A DNA stretch of 64,000 nucleotides from GCA-2862585 sp965661345 (GTDB lineage Bacteria; Bacteroidota; Bacteroidia; Flavobacteriales; UBA7312). Location: NCBI GenBank assembly GCA_965661345.1, contig CBFIDK010000002.1:124001-188000 (forward strand). The letters run 5' to 3'. Below the pieces are notes generated by a model, which worked only from the letters and a program-made list of their open reading frames with translations, did not search any database and was not told where the DNA came from. Shown piece by piece: positions 1 through 9,700 of the stretch. Position numbers and translations under genes: made by a program. Positions within the stretch are counted from its first letter, which is position 1, and each line of letters begins with the position of its first letter.

Positions 1-426
1 ATTTACGATATTCTTTCTAGATCTGTGAGTTATTTGCAAAATAGGCTGTCTTCCAACGTAAATATTACATTAAACAATCAATGCAACGATGCGATTGCTC
101 CTATAAATGATACATTATTTGAATGGGTAATTGAAAACATCTGTAAAAACGCCGCTGATGCCATGAATGGTAAAGGAAAAATTACCATTACAATTCAATC
201 AAAATCAGATTTTCTGAATGTAGAGATTGAAGACAATGGCAAGGGGCTATCAAAAAATAATTTTAAACGAATCTTTGAGCCAGGCTTTACCACTAAAAAA
301 AGAGGTTGGGGTTTGGGCTTATCGCTATCAAAACGAATTATTGAAGAATACCACATGGGTAAACTTTTTGTGAAATCTTCTAGCCCAGAAGGCACTGTCT
401 TTTGTATCTCTTTACACAGAAATTAA
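1..426 (+). CDS. Sensor histidine kinase, C-terminal ATPase domain (5' truncated)
   Basis: The reading frame is open from the first base of the window, so the gene begins upstream and only its last 141 codons are visible. They form a GHKL (HATPase_c) domain with the N box ENICKNAADAM, the G1 box DNGKGL, the F box FEPGFTTK and the G2 box GWGLGLSLSKRI, all in the usual order. This is the ATP-binding half of a two-component histidine kinase; the sensor and phospho-acceptor regions lie outside, so the signal cannot be named. The stop codon overlaps by three or four bases the end of the convergent methionine sulfoxide reductase gene. A GTG at 25 is in frame but is very unlikely to be a start. Confidence 0.9.
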   Translation: MYDILSRSVSYLQNRLSSNVNITLNNQCNDAIAPINDTLFEWVIENICKNAADAMNGKGKITITIQSKSDFLNVEIEDNGKGLSKNNFKRIFEPGFTTKKRGWGLGLSLSKRIIEEYHMGKLFVKSSSPEGTVFCISLHRN

Positions 427-1334
427 AAACTGCAACTGCCTTTTCCTCGCTTAAACAGGTACTCTTGATGATATTCTTCGGCTCTGTAAAATGTCTCTGA
501 AGGCACAATTTGTGTTACGACAGGATCTTTAAACTTTCCTGACTCATCCAAATCTTTCATCGTTTTCATAGCGATTTCTTTCTGCTCATCGTCATGATAG
601 AATACTGCAGAACGGTACTGAGTACCAACATCAGGCCCTTGTTTGTTTAAGGTCGTAGGATTATGGTTTTCCCAGAATATTTTTATTAGGTCTTCATAAG
701 ACACTTGCTTAGGGTCATACAATACCTCTACAGCTTCAGCATGATTAGTGTTTTCATAACAAACCTCTTTGTAAGTTGGGTTTTTCGTATTTCCTCCAAT
801 ATAACCAACGTCAGTGGAATAAACCCCTTTTAAAGGCCTATACAATTCTTCTACACCCCAAAAACAACCCGCCGCAAAAGTGGCTTTTTTCAAAGAGTCG
901 TTAGCTATAAATCGAATGCTTATACTGTTCACACAATGACGTGTATTTTCAGGTGTTAATTTTTCTCCAACAAAAACGTGCCCCAAGTGTCCATCGCATT
1001 TTGCACACGTAATTTCTGTTCGTTCATATCCTAAATGGAAATCTGAATATTTATTGATTGCACCCTCATTAACTTTATCAAAAGCAGGCCAACCACAACC
1101 AGCATCAAACTTATTGGAAGAGTCGTAAAGGTGATTTCCACAGGCTCGGCAAATAAAAATACCAGCTTCATAAAAATTATCATACTCGCCAGTAAAAGGG
1201 GCCTCTGTTCCTTTATCAACTATCACTCGCCTTTCTTCGGGAGTTAAATTTTCAAAATACTTATGATCCATAGGTTTTGTCGAATTTGTTTGACATGAAA
1301 TTAATAACGGTAATGTAATGCAAAAATAAAGCAT
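423..1334 (-). CDS. msrAB: Lipoprotein MsrB-MsrA fusion, peptide methionine sulfoxide reductase
   Basis: Bifunctional enzyme reducing both R and S methionine sulfoxide. The N-terminal half is MsrB: zinc cysteines in CRACG and CAKCDGHLGHVF, the GCGWPAF motif, and the catalytic cysteine in RHCVNSISIRF. The C-terminal half is MsrA with the active-site motif GCFWG. I choose the ATG at 1334 because it gives a lipoprotein signal (hydrophobic run ending LLISC) directly at the N-terminus; the frame is open further upstream, but that would run into the divergent hemW gene. The product, about 303 residues, should be anchored in the envelope and repair oxidised exported proteins. The order MsrB-MsrA is the reverse of many fusions but is known. 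Confidence 0.92.
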   Translation of the reverse strand: MLYFCITLPLLISCQTNSTKPMDHKYFENLTPEERRVIVDKGTEAPFTGEYDNFYEAGIFICRACGNHLYDSSNKFDAGCGWPAFDKVNEGAINKYSDFHLGYERTEITCAKCDGHLGHVFVGEKLTPENTRHCVNSISIRFIANDSLKKATFAAGCFWGVEELYRPLKGVYSTDVGYIGGNTKNPTYKEVCYENTNHAEAVEVLYDPKQVSYEDLIKIFWENHNPTTLNKQGPDVGTQYRSAVFYHDDEQKEIAMKTMKDLDESGKFKDPVVTQIVPSETFYRAEEYHQEYLFKRGKGSCSF

Positions 1335-1376
1335 TAAAGAAAAGAATTTAGTGGTGCGATTGCTAAATTTCTTAAT

Positions 1377-1384
1377 TACTTTTG
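1377..1384 (+). promoter_or_regulatory. -7 promoter box TACTTTTG of hemW
   Basis: Exact match to the Bacteroidota -7 consensus TAnnTTTG, four bases before the hemW GTG. No good -33 TTG at the usual distance. The geometry would place transcription start at or next to the start codon. Confidence 0.5.
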
Positions 1385-1388
1385 TGTT

Positions 1389-2519
1389 GTGAGTGGTATC
1401 TATATCCATATTCCGTTTTGTAAGCAGCAATGTAATTATTGCGATTTTCATTTTTCGACTTCGTTGAACAACAAAAACGAAGTGTTAAACGCAATAGTAT
1501 CTGAAATGAAAAAAAGATCTTCATTTTTAGAGGGAACGAAGATACGGACTATTTATTTTGGTGGAGGGACACCAAGTATTCTTTCAACAGATGAGCTAAA
1601 TGCTATTTTTGAACATCTCAACGCTCAGTTTAACCTTTCTGATGTAAATGAAATTACGATGGAGGCAAATCCTGACGACTTAACTCCAGAAAAAATTAAA
1701 GCACTTTCAAAAACACCTATTAATAGATTTAGTATTGGCATTCAGTCCTTTCAAAATGAGGATTTGAAATATATGAATAGAGCCCATAATGTTGAACAAG
1801 CTAAATCAAGTATAAAAGGCGTGCAAGATGCCGGATGGGAAAACATAACTATCGATTTAATTTATGGAACCCCTACACTGAACAATGATATGTGGCTAGA
1901 AAACATGCAACACGTCATTGACTTTGAAATTCCACACCTATCAGCATACGGACTAACCGTAGAGGAAAAAACACCTCTATTTCATGCTATTAAAAAAGGA
2001 CATCAGAAACCTCTGGATGAACAAAAAAGCAAAACACAATTTGAGATGTTAATGGACTTTATTCCTGAAAATGGATTGGAGCAATATGAAATATCCAATT
2101 TCGCAAAAGAAGGCTTTGAGGCAAAACACAATGGAAGCTATTGGACGGATGACATTTATCTTGGTCTTGGTCCTTCGGCACATTCTTTTGACGGAAAGCG
2201 AAGGTTATGGAACATCTCTAATAATATTTTATATATAAAGAGTCTACAAAACAACGAATTGCCACAAGATTTTGAAGAGCTAACAGAAGTTCAACGGTAC
2301 AATGAATATTTACTTACTTCATTGCGCACCAAAAAAGGAGTAGATATTGAATATACAAAATCACGTTTTTCGCCATTTTTAATCGATTTTTTCAATTTTT
2401 CAGTCAAAAAATGGATGCTTTCAGGCGAAATCACAGAAAAAGAAGGTTTTTTCACTTTAACTAAAAAAGGTAAAATAATTGCCGATTATTTATCTTCAGA
2501 CCTATTCTACATTGAGTAA
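1389..2519 (+). CDS. hemW: HemW-like radical SAM heme chaperone
   Basis: Family of oxygen-independent coproporphyrinogen oxidase-like proteins; HemW itself is thought to insert heme rather than oxidise coproporphyrinogen. The N-terminus MSGIYIHIPF is the family signature and is followed by the radical SAM cluster motif CKQQCNYC (C11, C15, C18), with no cysteine directly after it, as in HemW. The SAM-binding glycine motif GGGTPS is present, and the length (376 residues) is normal. The start is GTG, fixed by the conserved N-terminus. It is divergent from the msrAB gene with about 55 bases between the starts. A weak hairpin followed by a T run lies 50 bases after the stop. Confidence 0.92.
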   Translation: MSGIYIHIPFCKQQCNYCDFHFSTSLNNKNEVLNAIVSEMKKRSSFLEGTKIRTIYFGGGTPSILSTDELNAIFEHLNAQFNLSDVNEITMEANPDDLTPEKIKALSKTPINRFSIGIQSFQNEDLKYMNRAHNVEQAKSSIKGVQDAGWENITIDLIYGTPTLNNDMWLENMQHVIDFEIPHLSAYGLTVEEKTPLFHAIKKGHQKPLDEQKSKTQFEMLMDFIPENGLEQYEISNFAKEGFEAKHNGSYWTDDIYLGLGPSAHSFDGKRRLWNISNNILYIKSLQNNELPQDFEELTEVQRYNEYLLTSLRTKKGVDIEYTKSRFSPFLIDFFNFSVKKWMLSGEITEKEGFFTLTKKGKIIADYLSSDLFYIE

Positions 2520-2571
2520 ATCAAGAAAACTCAAAAAAATAACGTTTTTTAATGATTTTTTTAGCTTTTTA

Positions 2572-2593
2572 AGGCATTCTAGCCTCTTTTTTT
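2572..2593 (+). terminator. Weak candidate terminator of hemW
   Basis: A 4-bp stem AGGC/GCCT with a 6-base loop is followed by C and seven T. The short stem makes this weak, but position and T run fit. Confidence 0.35.
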
Positions 2594-2807
2594 CTGTTTT
2601 ATTAAATTTTAATCAAAAAAATAACCTCTGAAAATCAACAAATATTTTATTTCTGTTTTAGACCAAAATAAACTCATTTTAAGCCGTTTTAATTCGTTTT
2701 TTTATAGTTTTTAGCAGTTTTTTGCATTTTTCATCAAAAACACACGCTCAAATTAACCGCATAAATTTAATTGATAATAAAAGAAGGCTACTTTAGAAGA
2801 AATTAAA

Positions 2808-2815
2808 TACTTTTA
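2808..2815 (+). promoter_or_regulatory. -7 like box TACTTTTA before the cyclase gene
   Basis: One mismatch (final A for G) to TAnnTTTG; it ends four bases before the ATG at 2820, the same geometry as hemW, tadA, the ArsC-like gene and the 47182 gene. Confidence 0.4.
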
Positions 2816-2819
2816 GGGC

Positions 2820-3563
2820 ATGATTGCTCATATAACACATAAAAGCAAAGCCTTTAAGGTTGATTTATCAAAACCTATTGATATATCAATTCCTTTAAAA
2901 AACGGGGCAAACAATCCAACCGCATGGTATGTGCCACCAGTCAAAATGGAGGCTGTTGAAATGGGAGACTGGGTTGGCGAAGTAAAAAGAGGCGGATCGG
3001 TAAACTTCTTTAATATCTTTTTCAATCCACACGGACATGGCACCCATACCGAATGCGTTGGGCATATTTCAAATGAAAAAGAGTCTGTTAACGAATGTGT
3101 AAAGAGTTATTTTTTCTATTCTCAGTTAATAAGCGCAAAACCAATTACTTCAAAAGGAGATTTAATAATTCCCAAAGACACTATTGAAGATGCCTTCATT
3201 GATGGGTGTGAAGCAATAATTATTAGAACAATTCCTAATTCGACGACTAAACTCAACAAGCAATATTCTAACACCAATCCGCCATATTTAGATAAAGAGG
3301 CCGCTAAATTTCTAAGAGAAAAAGGGGTGAAACATTTACTCATAGACTTACCGTCTGTAGATAAAGAACAAGATGAAGGTGTTTTAGCAGCTCATCATGA
3401 ATTTTGGAATTACCCAGAAAATACTAGAACAGACTGCAGCATTACTGAGCTAATTTATGTAAATGACAACATTAGTGATGGATGCTATTTGTTAAATTTA
3501 TCCTTTGCACCATTTGATAATGATGCTAGCCCAAGTCGCCCGACACTTTACGCCATATTATGA
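2820..3563 (+). CDS. Cyclase-family metal hydrolase (kynurenine formamidase-like)
   Basis: Member of the cyclase / kynurenine formamidase fold (Pfam Cyclase), metal-dependent amide or lactone hydrolases. The motif HGHGTHTE with a following GH (residues 71-82) is a variant of the family signature HxGTHxDxxxH, with the first histidine shifted by one and glutamate in place of aspartate. A second typical stretch, HHEFWNYPENTRTD, lies near residue 190. Length 247 is usual. No signal peptide, so cytoplasmic. The substrate cannot be told; there is no tryptophan-degradation gene beside it. Its stop overlaps the start of the YjbR gene by four bases, so the two are cotranscribed. Confidence 0.8.
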   Translation: MIAHITHKSKAFKVDLSKPIDISIPLKNGANNPTAWYVPPVKMEAVEMGDWVGEVKRGGSVNFFNIFFNPHGHGTHTECVGHISNEKESVNECVKSYFFYSQLISAKPITSKGDLIIPKDTIEDAFIDGCEAIIIRTIPNSTTKLNKQYSNTNPPYLDKEAAKFLREKGVKHLLIDLPSVDKEQDEGVLAAHHEFWNYPENTRTDCSITELIYVNDNISDGCYLLNLSFAPFDNDASPSRPTLYAIL

Positions 3564-3901
3564 TTGAAGAGTTAAGACACTTTTGTCTAAAAAAACCATA
3601 TGTAACCGAAAGTTTCCCTTTTGACGAAAGCAGTCTGGTTCTTAAGGTTCATGGCAAAATGTTTGCTCTTTTAGCACTAGAAAAAGACCCTTTGAGAATA
3701 AACCTCAAGTATGACCCCGAGAAAGCCATTGAACTCAGAGAGGAATATTGGCAAGTCATTCCTGGATACCATTCTAATAAAAAACATTGGAATACTGTTA
3801 TTGTTGACCAAATAACATTCGAACAGATATGCCAATGGATAAATCACTCTTATGATTTAGTTTGGGATAAACTGCCTAAAAAAACCAAATTAGTCTTGTA
3901 A
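3560..3901 (+). CDS. MmcQ/YjbR family protein
   Basis: A 113-residue protein of the MmcQ/YjbR family, small alpha/beta proteins with a CyaY-like fold and a suspected but unproven DNA-binding role. Family features seen are the charged start, the stretch GKMFALLAL, INLKYDPEKAIELRE, and the end pattern HWNTVIVD with a final paired-helix region. It follows the cyclase gene by ATGA overlap, suggesting translational coupling. Its 3' end overlaps by 12 bases the end of the convergent surface-protein gene. Confidence 0.85.
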   Translation: MIEELRHFCLKKPYVTESFPFDESSLVLKVHGKMFALLALEKDPLRINLKYDPEKAIELREEYWQVIPGYHSNKKHWNTVIVDQITFEQICQWINHSYDLVWDKLPKKTKLVL

Positions 3902-5041
3902 TAGTGACTTTTCCAATGCTTTTACTCGCTCTGATAGTTTTTTTAGTTCTTTGTTTTCCTCAATTACGGCCTCCAATTGAGCTTGTTGTTCCTGTAATCC
4001 TTTGATACATAAGGCAATGAAATCAGCATAGCGAATTTCTAACAATCCTTTGCTCGTTTCCGTTAAAAATCCTTGATCAGAAAATCCAACTTCTTCAATT
4101 GCCTGTTTTACTTCTTGAGCTATAAAGCCCATTTCACGGCCTTTTTCTGGCGCATTTTTTCGTTTAAAATCGACGGGTCTAAGTTTTTTTATAAAGTTGA
4201 TTCCATAGGGTAAATCTCTTACGTCTTTCTTCCAAAATAAATCAGAAGTTGTGGACCACCCTACTTGAACACCGGCATAAGATATAACTGTATTTCCAAT
4301 TCGGACTTGATTATCTGCATTATTATCTGGAACATCAGTATAATGACCAATACCAATGTTGTTATTGCCTTTACATTCATATAAAGCTTCACTTCCGAAT
4401 GCAGTATTATATGAGCCAGTATCGTTCAGAAATAACGCAGTGTACCCAAACGCTGTATTGAGCGCGCCTGTTGTGTTATTATACATGCTTAAATCTCCTA
4501 CAGCAGCATTTAATGTTCCTGATGTATTTTGATTTAAAGCGGCGAATCCAACAGCAGTGTTATATCTGCCAGTGGTGTTGGATTCACCTGCACCTTGACC
4601 TATAAATGTGAGATAAAATGACCAGTAACCATATGAAGTTACTTGAGGAAATCCAGCATCTTTTCCAATAGATACACATCCCTTATCATTTAAAAATTGG
4701 AGACGATATTTATCAAATTCATACGATTCATCGCCCCCTATGTTCACATTTACTTTATCGTTATCATTGCCATCATCGACTCTTATCCAAGTATCGTTAT
4801 CAGTATCAATTAAATCAACTAATGACCTCCATGAACTCCCATTAAAATAATATGGTGCCTTTGCCGAATCATTATATGACAGGCTTCCCGAATATGGATT
4901 GCTAATTTGATTTAAAGAAGTTGAATTCGTTGCTGAATGTAAACGAACTAAACCATCAGCCAATGGCACTTGAGCTATACAAATGGAACTAAGAAAAATA
5001 AAAAAAAGAAAAAGGATCTTTATAAAATTTGGTTTTTTCAT
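3890..5041 (-). CDS. Exported surface protein with head-like repeats and S74 auto-chaperone domain
   Basis: An N-terminal signal peptide (KKPNFIKILFLFFIFLS, ending CIAQ) precedes a beta-rich region. Residues about 150-240 carry repeats of the type NTAVGFAALNQNTSG / NTAFGYTAL / NTAFGSEAL, resembling YadA-like trimeric head repeats. From about residue 264 comes an intramolecular chaperone domain (Peptidase_S74): TTSDLFWKKDV with the Ser and Lys of the self-cleavage dyad, then RPVDFKRK and GFIAQEVKQ. A coiled coil closes the protein. In phage tail fibres this domain trimerises the fibre and is then cut off. The ATG at 5041 is chosen because it starts the signal peptide and lies downstream of a TACTTTTG box at 5063-5070. 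Ligand and surface anchoring are unknown. Confidence 0.8.
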   Translation of the reverse strand: MKKPNFIKILFLFFIFLSSICIAQVPLADGLVRLHSATNSTSLNQISNPYSGSLSYNDSAKAPYYFNGSSWRSLVDLIDTDNDTWIRVDDGNDNDKVNVNIGGDESYEFDKYRLQFLNDKGCVSIGKDAGFPQVTSYGYWSFYLTFIGQGAGESNTTGRYNTAVGFAALNQNTSGTLNAAVGDLSMYNNTTGALNTAFGYTALFLNDTGSYNTAFGSEALYECKGNNNIGIGHYTDVPDNNADNQVRIGNTVISYAGVQVGWSTTSDLFWKKDVRDLPYGINFIKKLRPVDFKRKNAPEKGREMGFIAQEVKQAIEEVGFSDQGFLTETSKGLLEIRYADFIALCIKGLQEQQAQLEAVIEENKELKKLSERVKALEKSLLQD

Positions 5042-5062
5042 GACAACATAGCTAACGGAGTA

Positions 5063-5070
5063 CAAAAGTA
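5063..5070 (-). promoter_or_regulatory. -7 promoter box TACTTTTG of the S74 surface protein
   Basis: Read on the minus strand, an exact TAnnTTTG box, 21 bases before the ATG at 5041. It excludes the in-frame start codons further upstream. Confidence 0.5.
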
Positions 5071-5108
5071 TTTATTACATCCAAAAAATCGATTGTTTAA
5101 CGCAAATA

Positions 5109-6299
5109 TTAATACAAAAAGCTGTTGTATGGAAAGCGTTTAGCATGAATCTCTTTCGCCAATTCATAAAGCAAGTCTCTAAATGAGTCAAAATTTTCTT
5201 TCTGAATAGCCGAAATAAATACACTTTCTCCAGACTTTGCCATCCACGTTTTTTTCCATTCTTCAAGAGAAACATTAGCTTTTGTAGATGGTGTTAAATC
5301 GTCTTCGTCCTTTTTCTCATAAGTAAAAGCATCTACCTTATTGAACACCATTACCATTGGTTTTTCAGAAGCTTCGATTTCATCAAGTGTTTTATTAACT
5401 ATTTCTATTTGCTCTTCGAAATTGGGGTGAGAAATATCCACAACGTGCAATAAAATATCTGCTTCGCGTACCTCATCTAATGTAGACTTAAAACTTTCCA
5501 CCAACTGATGAGGGAGTTTTCTAATGAACCCAACTGTATCCGACAATAGAAATGGCAAATTGCCAATAACCACCTTTCTGACAGTGGTGTCTAGGGTTGC
5601 GAAGAGCTTATTCTCAGCGAATACTTCCGATTTGGATAAGCAATTCATAATAGTAGACTTCCCTACATTGGTATAGCCCACCAAAGCAACTCGTACCAAA
5701 GCTCCTCGATTTCCACGTTGTATGGCTTTTTGTTTATCAATTTGGGTAAGCTTAGATTTAAGCAATGCTATTTTTTGTTGAATAATTCGTCTGTCCGTTT
5801 CAATTTGCGTTTCACCAGGGCCACGCATTCCTATCCCTCCTTTTTGCCGTTCAAGGTGTGTCCACATTCGAGTTAAACGAGGCAAAAGGTATTGATACTG
5901 GGCCAACTCAACCTGTGTGCGAGAATGTGCCGTTCGAGCCCTAGAAGCAAAAATATCAAGGATAAGATTACTTCTATCCATAATTTTACACTCTAGTTCC
6001 TTTTCTAAATTTCGCAATTGCGAAGGCCCAAGTTCATCGTCAAAAATAACCAGAGAAATCTCATGCTCCTTCATGAATTCTTTGACTTCCAACAGTTTCC
6101 CTTTTCCTATAAATGTCTTTGGATTTGCAAAGGGTAATTTCTGAGTAAAATGTTTGACCGCTACAGCGCCAGCAGTATGCGCTAAAAAGTCTAACTCTTC
6201 CAAGTATTCTTTGGCTTGTTCTTCGTTTTGGTCACTCGTAATTAAGCCCACCAAAACCGCTTTTTCTTCTACGAATTCCTGAGTTAGTTTTTTACTCAT
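5109..6299 (-). CDS. hflX: Ribosome-associated GTPase HflX
   Basis: HflX binds stalled or stressed ribosomes and helps split them. Visible are the glycine-rich family linker GIGMRGPGETQIETDRR, then the GTPase motifs G1 GYTNVGKST, G2 in DTTVRK, G3 DTVGF and G4 NKVD. The N-terminal HflX domain (residues 1-180) contains the typical FIGKGKLLEVKEF stretch. Length 396 matches the family. The start ATG directly follows the stop of the upstream membrane-protein gene (TAAATG), so both are read from the promoter at 6734-6741. About 65 bases separate its end from the S74 gene. Confidence 0.96.
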   Translation of the reverse strand: MSKKLTQEFVEEKAVLVGLITSDQNEEQAKEYLEELDFLAHTAGAVAVKHFTQKLPFANPKTFIGKGKLLEVKEFMKEHEISLVIFDDELGPSQLRNLEKELECKIMDRSNLILDIFASRARTAHSRTQVELAQYQYLLPRLTRMWTHLERQKGGIGMRGPGETQIETDRRIIQQKIALLKSKLTQIDKQKAIQRGNRGALVRVALVGYTNVGKSTIMNCLSKSEVFAENKLFATLDTTVRKVVIGNLPFLLSDTVGFIRKLPHQLVESFKSTLDEVREADILLHVVDISHPNFEEQIEIVNKTLDEIEASEKPMVMVFNKVDAFTYEKKDEDDLTPSTKANVSLEEWKKTWMAKSGESVFISAIQKENFDSFRDLLYELAKEIHAKRFPYNSFLY

Positions 6300-6716
6300 T
6301 TATAACCAGCTTGGAGGTAAACAAAGAAGTATACAAGCTAAAGCTAGAGCAAAAAATATAAAATTCATTTTATGATGTTTTGACTCATCCGATTTTTTTG
6401 ATTTAGAGCGCGCAATTGTAATAAAAACTAGAGCAACAGTCATTAACAAAGGATGTTCCAAAGCATATAAACGAGACAATGAATCTCCCATTGCTTCCCC
6501 CATGCTTTTTACGTTTGGACTAACGAAATATAATACCGCTCCTACTGTCCATTGAACATGAATTAATATCATGGAAATCAATACAAATTTGTTGGAAAAT
6601 TTATCGAAAGGCGTTTTTGTTAGCCAACCCCTCAAAGAATTCAACAACACCACAAAAATCATTAAAAACACCAAAAATGGTAAATATGAATGCAAGTGTA
6701 ATAGTCCTGTGTACAT
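6300..6716 (-). CDS. Four-helix membrane protein, cytochrome b-like small family
   Basis: A 138-residue protein with four predicted membrane helices (about residues 8-26, 43-66, 85-103 and 114-133) and short loops. The N-terminus MYTGLLHLHS resembles small flavobacterial proteins commonly annotated as cytochrome B. Histidines at 7/9, in ILIHVQW and in LEHPLLM sit within or beside helices and could be heme ligands, but I cannot show that heme is bound. It is first in an operon with hflX, a pairing with no evident functional link. Confidence 0.6.
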   Translation of the reverse strand: MYTGLLHLHSYLPFLVFLMIFVVLLNSLRGWLTKTPFDKFSNKFVLISMILIHVQWTVGAVLYFVSPNVKSMGEAMGDSLSRLYALEHPLLMTVALVFITIARSKSKKSDESKHHKMNFIFFALALACILLCLPPSWL

Positions 6717-6733
6717 AGTATAAAAATTTAATG

Positions 6734-6741
6734 CAAATGTA
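6734..6741 (-). promoter_or_regulatory. -7 promoter box TACATTTG for the membrane protein-hflX operon
   Basis: Exact TAnnTTTG on the minus strand, 17 bases before the ATG at 6716. A divergent box for the amidohydrolase lies 38 bases away. Confidence 0.55.
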
Positions 6742-6779
6742 AGGAATTAATTCCGTCAGTATTTTGTAATTTAACTCCC

Positions 6780-6787
6780 TAAATTTG
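6780..6787 (+). promoter_or_regulatory. -7 promoter box TAAATTTG of the amidohydrolase gene
   Basis: Exact TAnnTTTG ending nine bases before ATG 6797. An in-frame TTG at 6785 lies inside the box and is therefore not the start. Confidence 0.55.
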
Positions 6788-6796
6788 ACACTAACA

Positions 6797-9700
6797 ATGA
6801 AAAGCACTATTACAATCTTATCAGTAGTATTTATGAGCATTACTGCTTTCGCTCAACATACGTTTCCTATTAACGGAGTTGCTAATTCTTTTGACGCTAC
6901 CCATGCTTTCACAAATGCTACTCTAGTAATATCACCTCAGCAAACTATTAAAAATGGAACGCTCATTATAATGGATGATAAAATCGTAAGCGCAAGTGCA
7001 GACACAACCATTCCAAAAGGAGCAATAATACATGATATGACGGGGAAATATATTTATCCCTCTTTTATCGATTTACATTCTACTTATGGAATAGAAAAAG
7101 CTAAAAAGAAAATTTGGTCTTCTAGACCTCAATACAAAAGCACCAATAAAAGTGGTGCTGGTTGGAACGAAGCCGTTCACCCAGAAGTTGATGCTAACGA
7201 ATTATTTTCTGTTTCGAATAGCGATGCCGAAAGTTACAGAGCGGCTGGTTTTGGAGTAGTGCTAAGTCATCAAAATAATGGAATCGCTAGAGGTAGTGGA
7301 GTAGTCACTACACTTGCCGATGAAAGCGAAAACATGACTATTTTAAAAGGAAAAGCTAGCGCACATTACTCCCTTAATAAAGGGAACTCTCTACAAAAAT
7401 ACCCTAGCTCATTAATGGGAACATTAGCGTTAATTCACCAAACCTATCTCGATGCCGAATGGTATGATCAAGGAAATACTAAAGAATATAACCGCTCTTT
7501 GGAAGCCTGGAACGAATTGCAAGATGTGCCACAATTTTTTGAAGTAAATGATAAGTTGGACATTTTTAGGATTCACAAAATCGCCGAAGAGTTTGAAATA
7601 GACTATATAATTATTGGAAATGGCGACGAATATCAGCGTTTGAATGAATTAGAAAAAACAAATTTTTCCGTCGTTACCCCCTTAAATTTTCCTGACGCTT
7701 ACGACGTCAGTAATCCGCAAGCCGCTCAAATGGTTTCTCTTAAAAAAATGAAACATTGGGAGCTAGCACCATCAAATCCAGCACGATTGTTTGACCAAGG
7801 AATATTTACAGCATTCACCACAAAAGATTTAGAAAAACGAACTGACTTCATTGACAAAGTAAGGGAAGCCATTAAACATGGCTTGACAGTTAAAGACGCC
7901 TTATCGGCCTTAACGACTAACCCAGCAGAACTATTAGAAATGAGCGCTAAAATTGGAAGTCTAGAAGCTGGAAAACTGGCAAACTTTATAGTGTGTTCTG
8001 ACCCTATTTTTGATGCTGGAGAAATTCAAAGCAACTGGATTCAAGGAAAAGAATACATAATAAATAGTGAACAATTTATCGATCTAAGAGGCACTTTTTT
8101 AAGTGCTGAAAAAGATACTTTCGTTATCAGTGGCTCCATTAATAAAATTAAAGGCACGCTTCAACGAGACACTTCTGAATACAAAACTAAACTCGTTCAA
8201 GAAGGTCCACACCTAAGCCTACAATACGAGTTGGAAGATGGTGTATACAGAATAAACAGTTTATATTCCAACGATACACTAAAAGGCAACATTACAATGC
8301 CAAATGGCGATACACAAGAATGGCAAGCGCAACGTATTGAAGCACATGAGGAAGAAGAGGAAGAAGACGCTAATGAAGATTCTGAGGTGTATGTAAATGA
8401 CGTGTGGTTCCCAAATATGGCATATGGTTGGGATAAAAAACCAAGTCAAAACAATACCATCTTTAGAAATGCAACCGTTTGGACTAACGAAGCTGTTGGT
8501 ACAATTCAAGAAACTGATGTCGCTATTTCCGAAGGAAAAATTATCAAAGTAGGCATTGACATTATCGCCGAAGAACTTTTCAAAAACAATGAATACCAAG
8601 AAATTGACGCTCAAGGCTTACATCTTACTTCAGGAATTATTGACGAGCATTCGCATATTGCCATCAGTAGAGGAGTGAATGAAGGAACGCAAGCAAGTAG
8701 TGCTGAAGTCAGTATTGCCAATGTTATAAATTCTGACGACATAAACATTTACCGTCAACTCTCTGGAGGCGTTACAACCGCTCAACTATTGCATGGCTCT
8801 GCCAATCCAATTGGTGGGCAATCTGGAATTATCAAATTCCGTTGGGGAAGTTCGCCCGAAGAAATGAAGTTTGAAGGCGCCGATGGCTTCATCAAATTTG
8901 CACTAGGAGAAAATGTTAAGCAATCAAATTGGGGCGATTATGAACGCATTCGTTTTCCTCAAACCCGAATGGGTGTAGAACAAGTTTTCTACGACCACTT
9001 CTTAAGAGCACGAGCTTACGAAGAAGAATGGGAAAAATATAACAGCTTATCATTATCTGACAAACGAAAAACGCTAGCGCCAAGAGAAGATTTAGAAATG
9101 AATACGCTTGTAGAAATCTTAAATAGCGAACGATTCATTACCTGTCATTCATACGTTCAGTCGGAAATAAATATGCTCATGCACGTTGCCGACTCAATGG
9201 GATTCACCCTCAACACCTTTACGCACATTTTGGAAGGCTATAAAGTAGCCGATAAAATGAAAAAACACGGAGCAGGAGCGTCAACTTTCTCTGATTGGTG
9301 GGCCTATAAATTCGAAGTTAACGATGCCATTCCGTACAACGCTTCAATACTAGCAGATATGGGTGTAGTCACTGCCATTAACTCCGACGATGCCGAAATG
9401 GCAAGACGACTAAATCAAGAAGCTGCAAAAGCAGTGAAGTATGGAAATGTAAGTGAAGAAGAGGCTTGGAAAATGGTAACCCTTAACCCCGCTAAACTAT
9501 TACATATTGATGATAGAGTAGGAAGTATTAAGTCTGGAAAAGATGCCGATATTGTATTGTGGACCGAAAACCCTTTATCAGTTTATGCCAAAGTTCAGCA
9601 AACGTATGTAGATGGACGCTGCTACTTTGATATTGAAAAAGATAAAGCACTTAGAGAGCGTAACAAAACCGAACGTGCGAGACTCATACAACGTATGCTG

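Larger units (their letters stand above)
2520..2819. other. AT-rich intergenic region with phased T tracts
   Basis: No gene is visible in these 300 bases. Runs of four to seven T (less often A) recur at roughly helical spacing through most of the region, the pattern expected of intrinsically curved DNA. A small hairpin (AGGC / GCCT, 2572-2585) followed by seven T could terminate hemW. The last bases hold a TACTTTTA box for the next gene. Confidence 0.6.

Noticed and set aside
1335..1451. N-terminal extension of the MsrB-MsrA gene
   Set aside because: It would overlap the divergent hemW start and bury the lipoprotein signal 40 residues into the protein.
8279..8614. 111-residue minus-strand frame inside the amidohydrolase
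   Set aside because: Shadow of a strongly supported coding gene, with no domain or promoter.
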